Assembly: GCA_030530285.1 (NCBI GenBank)
Contig: JAUMVD010000020.1
Span: 1-33,911 of the forward strand
Source: Bacillota bacterium
Lineage (GTDB): Bacteria; Bacillota; Clostridia; Peptostreptococcales; Anaerovoracaceae
Direction of reading: 5' to 3'
DNA length: 33,911 bases
Shown piece by piece: positions 8,086 to 15,228 of this stretch. The notes below the pieces were generated by a model. That model searched no databases. It was not told the DNA's origin and saw nothing but the letters and a program-made list of their open reading frames with translations. Each line of letters starts with the position of its first letter. Within the stretch, counting starts at the first letter, position 1. The position numbers were made by a program, and so were the translations under genes.

Positions 8086-8640
8086 TTATTTTTCTCCCAT
8101 ATAAGACAGTTTATTCAACGGCCAAACCCGAAACAGCACGTTGCCTTTGATCTGTCTCATGTCCACAAGCCCCACATCGGGATTCCTGCTGTCGTATTGC
8201 TTCACGGATCTGTTATCGCTGAGGATAAAGACCTGATTGCCTTTGAGCCTGGTGCTTTTGAAGCTGCCTTTCGCTCCCTTGATGCCATTCTTCGTGACGT
8301 ACTCTTCCTCGTTGACGTACACGGTTCCGTTTTTGATCTCGACAGTATCTCCCGGGACGGCGATAACCCTGGAGGTTATGTTGTCTTTCGCGCCTGCGTC
8401 CAGAGACGTCGTCTTCTCCAGGATCACCAGCTTATCATGCTCAGGGGCCTTTCTCTTGGCAGAGTATCTGGATTTCGTGACCACCAGCACCTGACCGTCT
8501 GACAGGGTCGGATCCATATACTTGCCCTCCTGAACTTCCGGCGCCAGGAGCAGGAACACAATGATCGCCAGGACAATGGCGATCCTGTACGGCCTGCCCC
8601 GCTTTCGCTCTTTGACAGCCGGGGTATCGTATTTTCCCAT
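8086..8640 (-). CDS. Signal peptidase I homologue lacking the catalytic Ser/Lys dyad
   Basis: This 184-residue protein has the S26 signal peptidase layout: a short basic cytoplasmic start, one membrane helix (about residues 19-35) and the conserved boxes in the right order. The catalytic residues are changed. In box B (GKYMDPTL) Tyr41 stands where the nucleophile Ser of the usual SMxPTL should be. In box D (TSRVIAVPGD) Ser90 stands where the general-base Lys of KRVxxxPGD should be. Box E reads SDNR...YDSR instead of GDNR...SxDSR, a further two changes. I infer it cannot cleave pre-proteins in the normal way; S. aureus SpsA is a known case of such an inactive paralogue. It sits alone between two terminators, and no good promoter is visible in the 30 bases before it, so expression may rely on read-through from the permease gene. 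Confidence 0.85.
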   Translation of the reverse strand: MGKYDTPAVKERKRGRPYRIAIVLAIIVFLLLAPEVQEGKYMDPTLSDGQVLVVTKSRYSAKRKAPEHDKLVILEKTTSLDAGAKDNITSRVIAVPGDTVEIKNGTVYVNEEEYVTKNGIKGAKGSFKSTRLKGNQVFILSDNRSVKQYDSRNPDVGLVDMRQIKGNVLFRVWPLNKLSYMGEK

Positions 8641-8670
8641 ATTGATTTCCTTTACCTGATTGATGTTTCG

Positions 8671-8704
8671 TAAAAACCCCGGCGCAGGATCGCCGCACCG
8701 GGGT
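8671..8704 (-). terminator. Terminator after the amino-acid permease gene
   Basis: ACCCCGG (8676-8682) and CCGGGGT (8698-8704) form a GC-rich stem. On the minus strand it is followed by TTTTTA, a normal Rho-independent terminator. It lies about 25 bases after the permease stop codon. Confidence 0.9.
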
Positions 8705-8728
8705 CATTATCCATTTCACGTTGTAAGG

Positions 8729-10534
8729 TTATTGATCTTCAGCCGTATCAGCAGCCTTTGCAATATCAGCCTGTTCCATTGCGGCTTCCATTTCTTCCAG
8801 CTCTTTGTTATGTCTGGCGCTGATGGCGTCACAGCTCTTCTTGAAGGCTTCTCTGATTTCTTCCCTGGAAGGTTCAACCTTCTTAGAGAGCAGATAGATC
8901 AGGATGCACGCGATGGCGCATACGATCGTGACGATCCAGAGTACCACTCTGATGGTTCCTACGATCGTATCCACGTTGGCTGCTTCCAGAATGCCGTCGA
9001 AGTAATCTCCGGATTCCCAAGCGTCCTCAGTTCCCCAACCTTCATACCAAGGTTCAAAGGCCAAAGCGATCAGATTCATGATCGTAATGACCAGCAGCAG
9101 GAAGGAAATCCTTCTCGTATCGCCTACTGCAAGCTTGGTCTTAGGGTTGCATACGAATGCTTCCGGATCCTTCTTTGACAGTCCGCCGTACATCCTTCTC
9201 CAGATCAGGTACAGAACCGGTCCGGTGAGCAGTCCGATCATACCACCGAGATAATAGTCGGATCCATTGACGAAGAATGCGAAGATCGCTACACACGTCG
9301 GTACGATGCAGATCACACCGAGAAGTCCGTTTCCTCCAGGAATTCTGAAGATGTAGTCTTCCTTCGGAATTCTATGTCTCAGTATCATGGCTGAAATATA
9401 AACCATGACGTAGGATGAAAGCAGCAGTGCTACATCCAGTACGATGATAAATCCGAACGGGAACATGCAGAACAGAAGGTTGAATATTCCGACTGACAGA
9501 ACCGCTACATACGGTACACCGTACTTCTTGTCTACCTTGACCATGACAGGTGGCGTCAGGTGGTCATCAGCAAGGGCGAAGAATCCTCTGGATCCGGACG
9601 CGATATACGTGTTGTAGATCGAACACTGCGCTAAAATAGCTACGACAACGAATATGATTCCCCATGCAGGACCCCAGAATGTCGATACGACATCCGCGTA
9701 TCCGACGCTGCTGCCGTCTGTTCCCCAGTTGTCATACTGGCCGATGGAACCAAGGCCTGCAGTTGTAGGCAGAATGTATACTGCCATGATCAGAGGAATC
9801 GTTACCAAAGTACCCTTAGGAATGACCTGCGGGTTTGATACCTCTCCGGCAATGGTGGACATGGACTCATATCCCGAATACATCCACATCGCGATGGAAA
9901 TACCTCCGGCTATGTAGAAGAACCAGTCACTGATTCCTTCTGCCGGCTCCGGCGTAAGCTGGAATGTTACCGAAGGATCGCTGCCCCAATTGAGGAATCC
10001 GCAAAGGGCTACGACTCCAAACGCAACCATAACCAGAATCGAAAGAACCGTACTTACCGCACCTACGTCCTTGACACCTCTGATGTTGATCAGGGTGAAG
10101 ATCGCAATCATGCAGAACTTCAGCGCGAACTCTCCTCCGATTCCCATATCCCATACCGTCGCGGCATAACCGCCGGCAAGGATAACATAGGATGTGTTGT
10201 CAATGTAGATGGAGATCGTTCTCCACCAACCTGCCTGGAATCCCCAGAATTCTCCGAGGGCTTCCTGTACCCATTTGTAATATCCGCCTTCCTGCGGTCT
10301 GACTGAACCCAGTTCGGATGCAACCAGTCCAAACGGAAGTCCCCATACAAACGGAAGTACACACAGCATGATTATGGTGAGACCCGGTCCGCATTCCGGG
10401 ATCATTTCCTCGATGCCATAACATCCTGCTGCTACGAGGCAGAAAATCATGAATACGACTGTTGAAACTTTGATTTCATGTTTTTTCAGGCCATGATCTC
10501 CAGTCGCAACAGCCACGCTTTGTTGCTGACTCAT
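8729..10534 (-). CDS. APC-superfamily amino-acid permease
   Basis: This 601-residue membrane protein transports amino acids across the cytoplasmic membrane; the substrate cannot be told from sequence. The APC hallmarks are in the first helices: a Gly-rich helix one (FCLVAAGCYGIEE), then PQEGGYYKWVQEALGEFWGF at about residues 79-98, matching the P-x-EGG-x-Y-x-W-V pattern. About twelve helices follow, with a long loop and one or two more helices near 480-560. The last 50 residues are charged and helical (REEIREAFKK... to TAEDQ) and probably cytoplasmic. The overall type resembles glutamate/GABA-antiporter-like clostridial permeases. It is monocistronic or followed by the signal-peptidase-like gene. 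AAGGAGG is seen just before the ATG. Confidence 0.88.
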   Translation of the reverse strand: MSQQQSVAVATGDHGLKKHEIKVSTVVFMIFCLVAAGCYGIEEMIPECGPGLTIIMLCVLPFVWGLPFGLVASELGSVRPQEGGYYKWVQEALGEFWGFQAGWWRTISIYIDNTSYVILAGGYAATVWDMGIGGEFALKFCMIAIFTLINIRGVKDVGAVSTVLSILVMVAFGVVALCGFLNWGSDPSVTFQLTPEPAEGISDWFFYIAGGISIAMWMYSGYESMSTIAGEVSNPQVIPKGTLVTIPLIMAVYILPTTAGLGSIGQYDNWGTDGSSVGYADVVSTFWGPAWGIIFVVVAILAQCSIYNTYIASGSRGFFALADDHLTPPVMVKVDKKYGVPYVAVLSVGIFNLLFCMFPFGFIIVLDVALLLSSYVMVYISAMILRHRIPKEDYIFRIPGGNGLLGVICIVPTCVAIFAFFVNGSDYYLGGMIGLLTGPVLYLIWRRMYGGLSKKDPEAFVCNPKTKLAVGDTRRISFLLLVITIMNLIALAFEPWYEGWGTEDAWESGDYFDGILEAANVDTIVGTIRVVLWIVTIVCAIACILIYLLSKKVEPSREEIREAFKKSCDAISARHNKELEEMEAAMEQADIAKAADTAEDQ

Positions 10535-10573
10535 TTCTTTCCTCCTTCTAATACAAATAGTAAAATAATTACA

Positions 10574-10584
10574 ATTATATTATA
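10574..10584 (-). promoter_or_regulatory. Probable -10 region of the permease gene
   Basis: Two overlapping perfect TATAAT hexamers (10579-10584 and 10574-10579 on the minus strand) lie about 40 bases before the permease ATG. No convincing -35 box is at the right distance, so this is a weak call. Confidence 0.35.
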
Positions 10585-10596
10585 TCACTATTCGCA

Positions 10597-10623
10597 GAAC
10601 TATAAAGACCTTATTTATAGTTC
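10597..10623. repeat. AT-rich inverted repeat over the recR stop codon
   Basis: GAACTATAAA (10597-10606) and TTTATAGTTC (10614-10623) are perfect 10-bp arms around a seven-base loop. The stem covers the recR stop codon. No T-run follows on the minus strand, so it is not a standard terminator; it may stabilise the transcript end or act in regulation of the permease gene. Confidence 0.45.
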
Positions 10624-11214
10624 CCTCCTCCCTTCGACTGCTTTCAGCAGGGTGACTTCATCCGCGTATTCCAGATCTCCTCCCACCGGTATGCCGTGGG
10701 CAATTCTGGAAACCTTGATACCGCTTGGTTTGATGAGTCTGGCGATATACATCGCGGTCGCCTCCCCCTCGATGGTCGGGTTGGTGGCGATGATCAGCTC
10801 CTTTACCGCTTCATCCTGCAGTCTGGTGATCAGGCTTTGGAGATTGATATCATTCGGACCTATCCCATCCATAGGGGATATGGCTCCGTGGAGTACGTGA
10901 TAATAGCCGCGGTATTCCTTGATTTTTTCCATGGCGATCACATCGCGGGGACTCTCCACGACACAGATCATGCTCTTGTCTCTGGTGTCATCACTGCATA
11001 TGGCGCACGGGTCTTCATCGGTCAGATTGCCGCATACCGAACAGTACTTCATGTTCCGCTTAGCCTCGCTGATGGCTTCGGCCAGCGCCATCGCGTCCCT
11101 GTCTTCCATGGACAATATATGAAAGGCCAGACGCTGCGCTGTCTTGCCGCCGATACCGGGGAGTTTGGATAGTTCATTGATCAGCCTGTTCAAAGGCTTT
11201 GCATAATACTTCAT
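10615..11214 (-). CDS. recR: Recombination mediator protein RecR
   Basis: RecR works with RecF and RecO to load RecA at gapped DNA. All parts of the 199-residue family are visible: a helix-hairpin-helix start ([16 protein letters not shown], about residues 17-32), a zinc site with Cys58, Cys61, Cys70 and Cys73, and a Toprim domain beginning [10 protein letters not shown] at about 83. Length is standard. It follows the yaaK-type gene by 15 bases in the conserved dnaX-yaaK-recR order. Confidence 0.97.
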   Translation of the reverse strand: MKYYAKPLNRLINELSKLPGIGGKTAQRLAFHILSMEDRDAMALAEAISEAKRNMKYCSVCGNLTDEDPCAICSDDTRDKSMICVVESPRDVIAMEKIKEYRGYYHVLHGAISPMDGIGPNDINLQSLITRLQDEAVKELIIATNPTIEGEATAMYIARLIKPSGIKVSRIAHGIPVGGDLEYADEVTLLKAVEGRREL

Positions 11215-11229
11215 TTCCTGATCTCCGGT

Positions 11230-11580
11230 TTAGAATCCCGGTATGCCGAGTCCTGCAGTGAACTTGCTCATCTCTGCCTGGGATATTTCTTCCATCTGTC
11301 TCAGCGCTTCGTTGGCCGCGGTAAGGATCAGATCCTGCAGCATTTCTACATCGTCCGGATCGACGACTTCCTGCAGGATCTGGATGTCTTTGATTTCCTT
11401 CTTGCCGGTAACCGTGACCGTCACCGCGCCGCCGCCGGATGTGGCGGTTGCTTCCATCTCATCTATCTGTGCCTGGACTTCGTCCATCTTTTTCTGCATC
11501 GCCTGCATCTGGGCCATCTGCTGCGCGTTTCCCATCTTTGGCTGTTTCGGCTTTTTGCCTGCTTTCATTCCTTTACCCAT
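11230..11580 (-). CDS. YbaB/EbfC (YaaK) family nucleoid-associated protein
   Basis: This 116-residue protein is a small DNA-binding nucleoid protein of the YbaB/EbfC family, which forms dimers. The Met/Gln/Lys-rich helical start (MAQMQAMQKKMDEVQAQ) and the GGGAVTVTVTGKKEI strand pair followed by DDVEMLQDLILTAANEAL are typical. The first 20 residues are very Lys/Gly-rich and slightly longer than in many homologues. It lies between dnaX and recR, 15 bases from each, which is the usual Firmicutes arrangement. Confidence 0.95.
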   Translation of the reverse strand: MGKGMKAGKKPKQPKMGNAQQMAQMQAMQKKMDEVQAQIDEMEATATSGGGAVTVTVTGKKEIKDIQILQEVVDPDDVEMLQDLILTAANEALRQMEEISQAEMSKFTAGLGIPGF

Positions 11581-11595
11581 TGCTATATCCTCCTG

Positions 11596-13188
11596 TTATT
11601 TGATTTCAACTTTTATTCCCAGCACCTCTCCGGCATTTGAGGCGATGTCCTCAGCCGAGAGCTGCTCCTTTGCCATACTCTTAAGGGACAGGTTCATTCT
11701 CCTGTGTTTGCCCGTGTATTTCTGCATCAGTTCTTCGATGAGTTTTCTGTTCTTCTCCGCGTGTTCCCTGGTGATCACATTGGAAACCACCACGGTGAAC
11801 TCTTCATCATCGATGGATACGAGTGTGCCGCCCTGCCTGATGAGGGACATGATGCCGCTCTGACTGGCGCTGTCCTGAAATACTTCATCCCATAGTTCAG
11901 ATACATCGACATCGCTCGTCTCAGGCACAGGCTCCGGTACAGGCTCAGGCTGCGGCTTTGCTAACGGCTCTTCCGGCTCGGCCGGCTGGGCTGACCTGAC
12001 CGGCTCGGCAGTTTCTGCTGTCTTTACTGGCACGGCGGGTTCAGCAGGCCCGGCAAGCTCCACAGGCTCGTCTACCTTCCTAAATTCCGTGGCTCTCTTG
12101 ATCTCCCCTGCGCCCATGCACAGCTTTACGATAGACAGTTCCAGCAGTATCCTGGGCTGGGTCGACCATCTGGCTTCGTTGGATGCCTTGCTGAGTTCCA
12201 GAATGCCTCTGTTGATATCCTCAAGCTCCAGCACCGCGCTCTGCCTCCTGACGCGTTCGATGTTTTCGGATGACATGTTCAGCACAGTGGACGGATCTCT
12301 GACGTACTTTGTCAGAAGCAGATTCCTGTAATGGTTGATCCAGTCTCTCATGAATTGCTTGACGTCTTTGCCGTCTGAGAGAATATCAGCCAGATATTCG
12401 ATGGCTTCCGAGGTGCGTCTCTTTCTGATGCGATCCGTCAGTTCTATGAACACCTCATCTCCGGAAGCGCCGAGAAATTCCAGAACGTCCTTTTCTCCAA
12501 CAGTTCTGTCCCCTCCGGATATGCATTGATCCAGTATACTGAGAGCGTCTCTGACCGATCCGTCAGCGTTGGCGGATATGATCCTGAGAGCGTCTTCCGT
12601 AACATTGATCCCGATCTTTTCACATATCGCCGCCAGTCCCTTGATCAGAATGGTCTCGGGTACGCGTTTGAAATCCAGCCTCATACATCTGGACAGTATC
12701 GTTGCCGGCAGCTTATGGACTTCTGTCGTCGCCAGAATGAAGACGACATCTTCGGGAGGTTCCTCCAGCGTCTTCAGCAGCGCGTTGAAGGCTCCGGTTG
12801 ACAGCATGTGGACTTCGTCTATGATGTAGACCTTTTTCCTGCCTACGGCAGGCGGATAGTTGACGCTTTCACGGAGTTCTCTGATATTATCAACGCCGTT
12901 ATTCGACGCCGCGTCGATCTCGATGACATCCATGAAATTGCCTTCGCTTATGGCTCTGCAGTTGGCGCAGCGGCCGCATGGCCGTTCCCCATCGTCGAGA
13001 CAGTTCAGACCTTTCGCCAGAAGTCTGGCGGTCGTGGTCTTGCCGGTGCCTCTGGTCCCGCAGAACAAATAGGCGTGATTGGTGCTGTCGGTTGCGATTT
13101 GATTTTTAAGGATCTTAACTATGTGCTCCTGTCCCAGGACTTCGTCAAAAACCTCGGGACGGTAAGCGCGATACAATGCTGTATACAT
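11596..13188 (-). CDS. dnaX: DNA polymerase III subunit gamma/tau
   Basis: This 530-residue protein is the clamp-loader motor and organiser of the replisome. From MYTALYRAYRP it shows Walker A GTRGTGKT (residues 44-51), a four-cysteine zinc site (Cys63, Cys71, Cys74, Cys77) and Walker B DEVH (124-127), with the SRC motif after that. Around residues 375-425 there is a Pro/Ala/Glu-rich linker (PAEPAVPVKTAETAEP-like), followed by a C-terminal tau-type domain. I chose the ATG at 13188 because GGAGG lies six bases before it and the family starts MYxALYR; seven further upstream codons are open but would include this ribosome site. It directly follows the SRP RNA gene. Confidence 0.96.
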   Translation of the reverse strand: MYTALYRAYRPEVFDEVLGQEHIVKILKNQIATDSTNHAYLFCGTRGTGKTTTARLLAKGLNCLDDGERPCGRCANCRAISEGNFMDVIEIDAASNNGVDNIRELRESVNYPPAVGRKKVYIIDEVHMLSTGAFNALLKTLEEPPEDVVFILATTEVHKLPATILSRCMRLDFKRVPETILIKGLAAICEKIGINVTEDALRIISANADGSVRDALSILDQCISGGDRTVGEKDVLEFLGASGDEVFIELTDRIRKRRTSEAIEYLADILSDGKDVKQFMRDWINHYRNLLLTKYVRDPSTVLNMSSENIERVRRQSAVLELEDINRGILELSKASNEARWSTQPRILLELSIVKLCMGAGEIKRATEFRKVDEPVELAGPAEPAVPVKTAETAEPVRSAQPAEPEEPLAKPQPEPVPEPVPETSDVDVSELWDEVFQDSASQSGIMSLIRQGGTLVSIDDEEFTVVVSNVITREHAEKNRKLIEELMQKYTGKHRRMNLSLKSMAKEQLSAEDIASNAGEVLGIKVEIK

Positions 13189-13207
13189 CCATTTCCTCCG
13201 AATGAAC

Positions 13208-13363
13208 AATTGCCCTCTGATGACTCCGCAGGCGTTGGAGAAGGCTTATCTGCGGCACATAAGAGCTTCCGCTTATTGCTGCTTCCTTCCGGACCTGACA
13301 AGGTTCACGGCGTCCTATTGCGCAGGACCCAAACCATGCTTACGAAGCCATCAAAGGGCAATT
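13208..13363 (-). ncRNA. ffs: Signal recognition particle RNA
   Basis: The minus strand carries the highly conserved SRP RNA core GTCAGGTCCGGAAGGAAGCA (helix 8 with the GGAA tetraloop region) at about 13271-13300, preceded by CGTGAACC. The two ends pair: AATTGCCCTTTGATG on the 5' side with CATCAGAGGGCAATT on the 3' side, extended by wobble pairs. This closes a rod of about 155 nucleotides. That is longer than the 4.5S type (about 110) and shorter than the Bacillus 6S-like type (about 270), and I do not see a clear Alu domain; the ends are set by pairing only. The RNA binds Ffh and targets membrane and secreted proteins. Its 3' end runs up to the dnaX ribosome site with no T-run, so dnaX may be cotranscribed. 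Confidence 0.92.
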
Positions 13364-13377
13364 AATCGTGCCTGATT

Positions 13378-13406
13378 ATTATAGTATCAATTATATTCAC
13401 CGTCAA
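13378..13406 (-). promoter_or_regulatory. Sigma-A promoter of the SRP RNA (and probably dnaX-yaaK-recR)
   Basis: TTGACG (13401-13406) and a perfect TATAAT (13378-13383) are exactly 17 bases apart on the minus strand. The predicted start point lies a few bases before the paired 5' end of the SRP RNA. This near-consensus promoter fits a stable RNA. Confidence 0.85.
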
Positions 13407-13422
13407 GTCGGTAAATCACCTG

Positions 13423-14145
13423 TTAAAAGTTCAGCGGGCCGCTGCCGTGATAAAAGGCCGCGGTCACATCATCTCTGGAGTACTGGTTCACTCTCTTCAC
13501 CGCGATGTAGTACATGAACGCGACAAACGCCAGCAGCACGATGGATGCCGCCGTATTCTCCAGAAATGCCATGCAGTCGTAAAATCCGTGGATCAGCATC
13601 GGGATGATCAGCGCTTTGAAGGTGTACGCTGATGAAGCCGCCATGTTGCCGCTTAAGGATTCTTTTTTCGCCGCACCGTAATAGATGCCCATGAACACGC
13701 CGCAGAACGCGTGCAGCGGAACAGCCAGAACGCCTCTCATGAGCGCGGTTTCTATCCCTCCCTGCATGACGTATAAGACATTTTCCAGAAGGGCGAATCC
13801 CACCGCCACGCAGACACCGTACACGATGCCGTCAAATCTGTAATTGAAGTTTCTGTTGCGCCAGCTCCCCAGTCTGAGCAGTATATATTTGCAGAGTTCC
13901 TCGCACAGAGCCGCCACCGCAAAGGCTTCATACACAGCATACGGCAGGCTCCTCGGAGCGAACCCCGGACTCAGCATGGTCATAAAGTTTTCCATGAACA
14001 CAGCCGGTACACAGGATAAAGCTCCCAGCGCCAGCAGCTTGATGATCAGGCTTACCGGTTCATGTTCCACTTTGTCTTTTCTGAATATGAAAATGATGAT
14101 GATGATTCCCGGCACCAGTGCCAGAAACAGTAATTCGTTAGACAT
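13423..14145 (-). CDS. PrsW-family intramembrane metalloprotease
   Basis: This 240-residue protein has about eight membrane helices and the PrsW (CPBP-like) signature motifs: CEELCKY (EExxK) near residue 81, RFDGIVYG near 102, FALLEN near 117, PLHAFCGVFMG near 142 and the late HGFYD near 186. B. subtilis PrsW cleaves the anti-sigma factor RsiW; the substrate here is unknown and no anti-sigma factor is in the window. It is the last gene of the long acd-to-prsW run. It begins two bases after the preceding stop, with an AGAGG site inside the end of that gene. Confidence 0.9.
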   Translation of the reverse strand: MSNELLFLALVPGIIIIIFIFRKDKVEHEPVSLIIKLLALGALSCVPAVFMENFMTMLSPGFAPRSLPYAVYEAFAVAALCEELCKYILLRLGSWRNRNFNYRFDGIVYGVCVAVGFALLENVLYVMQGGIETALMRGVLAVPLHAFCGVFMGIYYGAAKKESLSGNMAASSAYTFKALIIPMLIHGFYDCMAFLENTAASIVLLAFVAFMYYIAVKRVNQYSRDDVTAAFYHGSGPLNF

Positions 14146-14147
14146 AA

Positions 14148-15203
14148 CTACCTCTTTACTATTTTATATATTTCATCCGCGTAAGGCGGATCTACCGCTA
14201 CGCTGATTCTGCCTTCTCCTTCGGCTCCGCAGGTCTTTGTCTTCGTGATCATGCGTATGCCCTGGTCCGCTTCCTTGATCACGCCGATGACCGCAGCGTT
14301 AACGCCCGCGTCGTTGATGGCCTTGATCATTTCGTTTTTGACATCCGCCGGAGCGATGATGACCATGGATCCGCTGGAGATGAGGCGAAGAATATTGACG
14401 CCGAAATAATCGCATATCTTTCGGGCCTCGGGTTCTGCCGGAACAGCGTCTTCCCATACCTCGCATCCCGTTCCCGATATCTGACACATTTCCCATACCG
14501 CGCCGAGAATGCCGCCTTCGGTGATATCGTGCATGCCGTGGGTGCCGATATTTCCTGCGGCCACCCCTTCTCTGACGACGCTCACCTGATCCAGGAACCC
14601 CTGGGCCTTTCGTATTTCATCGTCATCAAAGAGCGGCGTCCCGTCCGGAGCCTTTGCTGTTCTCAACTCTTCCTCGTGATCTGTGGCGGCGATGCCGCAG
14701 CCTTCCAGACCTGCTGTCTTGGTCATGATGATGTAGTCGCCGGGCTGCATATCGTTGCCGCTCTGGGAGCCGCCTGCCGTGATCTTGCCGATGGCCGTGG
14801 ATACGATCACCGGCTGTTTGACCGCGGGAGTGATCTCCGTGTGCCCGCCTATGATCTCGACCTTTACTTCCGCCGCCGTCTCCGCGGCCTGCGTCATGAT
14901 GTGCTCCACATCCGCGTCGGTGGTCCCTTCCGGCAGCATGACCGCCAGCATGATGCCCAGCGGCTGCACGCCGTTGGACGCGATATCGTTGCAGGTGATG
15001 TGAATCGCCAGCCTGCCGATATCATTCACTGCCGATGAAATCGGATCGGTGGACATGACACAGTCGAAATCGCCGAAGTCCATGACGGCGCAGTCCTCGC
15101 CGATTCCCGGTCGGACTTTCACGTCGTCATTTTTGTATTTGATTTTGCCGAATATGATTTTTTTTAGCAGCTCGCTGTCGAGCTTACCGGTATCAAGTAT
15201 CAT
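14148..15203 (-). CDS. AIR-synthase/HypE-like ATP-binding protein
   Basis: This 351-residue protein belongs to the PurM/ThiL/HypE/SelD superfamily of ATP-using enzymes. The N-terminal motif GIGEDCAVMDFG (about residues 33-44) and the TDPISSA segment are typical, as are CNDIASNGVQPLGIML (70-85) and the GGHTEIT (about 119-125) and HDITEGGILGAVWEM (about 225-239) motifs of the second half. Some relatives are labelled hydrogenase maturation factors, but true HypE ends in a PRxC cysteine and this protein ends in IVKR. The reaction is therefore unknown. It lies between ligA (25-base gap) and the PrsW gene (two-base gap). Confidence 0.85.
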   Translation of the reverse strand: MILDTGKLDSELLKKIIFGKIKYKNDDVKVRPGIGEDCAVMDFGDFDCVMSTDPISSAVNDIGRLAIHITCNDIASNGVQPLGIMLAVMLPEGTTDADVEHIMTQAAETAAEVKVEIIGGHTEITPAVKQPVIVSTAIGKITAGGSQSGNDMQPGDYIIMTKTAGLEGCGIAATDHEEELRTAKAPDGTPLFDDDEIRKAQGFLDQVSVVREGVAAGNIGTHGMHDITEGGILGAVWEMCQISGTGCEVWEDAVPAEPEARKICDYFGVNILRLISSGSMVIIAPADVKNEMIKAINDAGVNAAVIGVIKEADQGIRMITKTKTCGAEGEGRISVAVDPPYADEIYKIVKR

Positions 15204-15228
15204 TGTTCTTCTCCTAATGCCTCCCGGT

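Noticed and set aside
12808..13365. A 185-codon plus-strand open frame across the dnaX start and the SRP RNA
   Set aside because: It runs through a structural RNA and a conserved gene start, so it is chance.
14148..15203. Naming the AIR-synthase-like gene hypE
   Set aside because: The C-terminal PRxC motif needed for HypE is missing and no other hyp gene is nearby.
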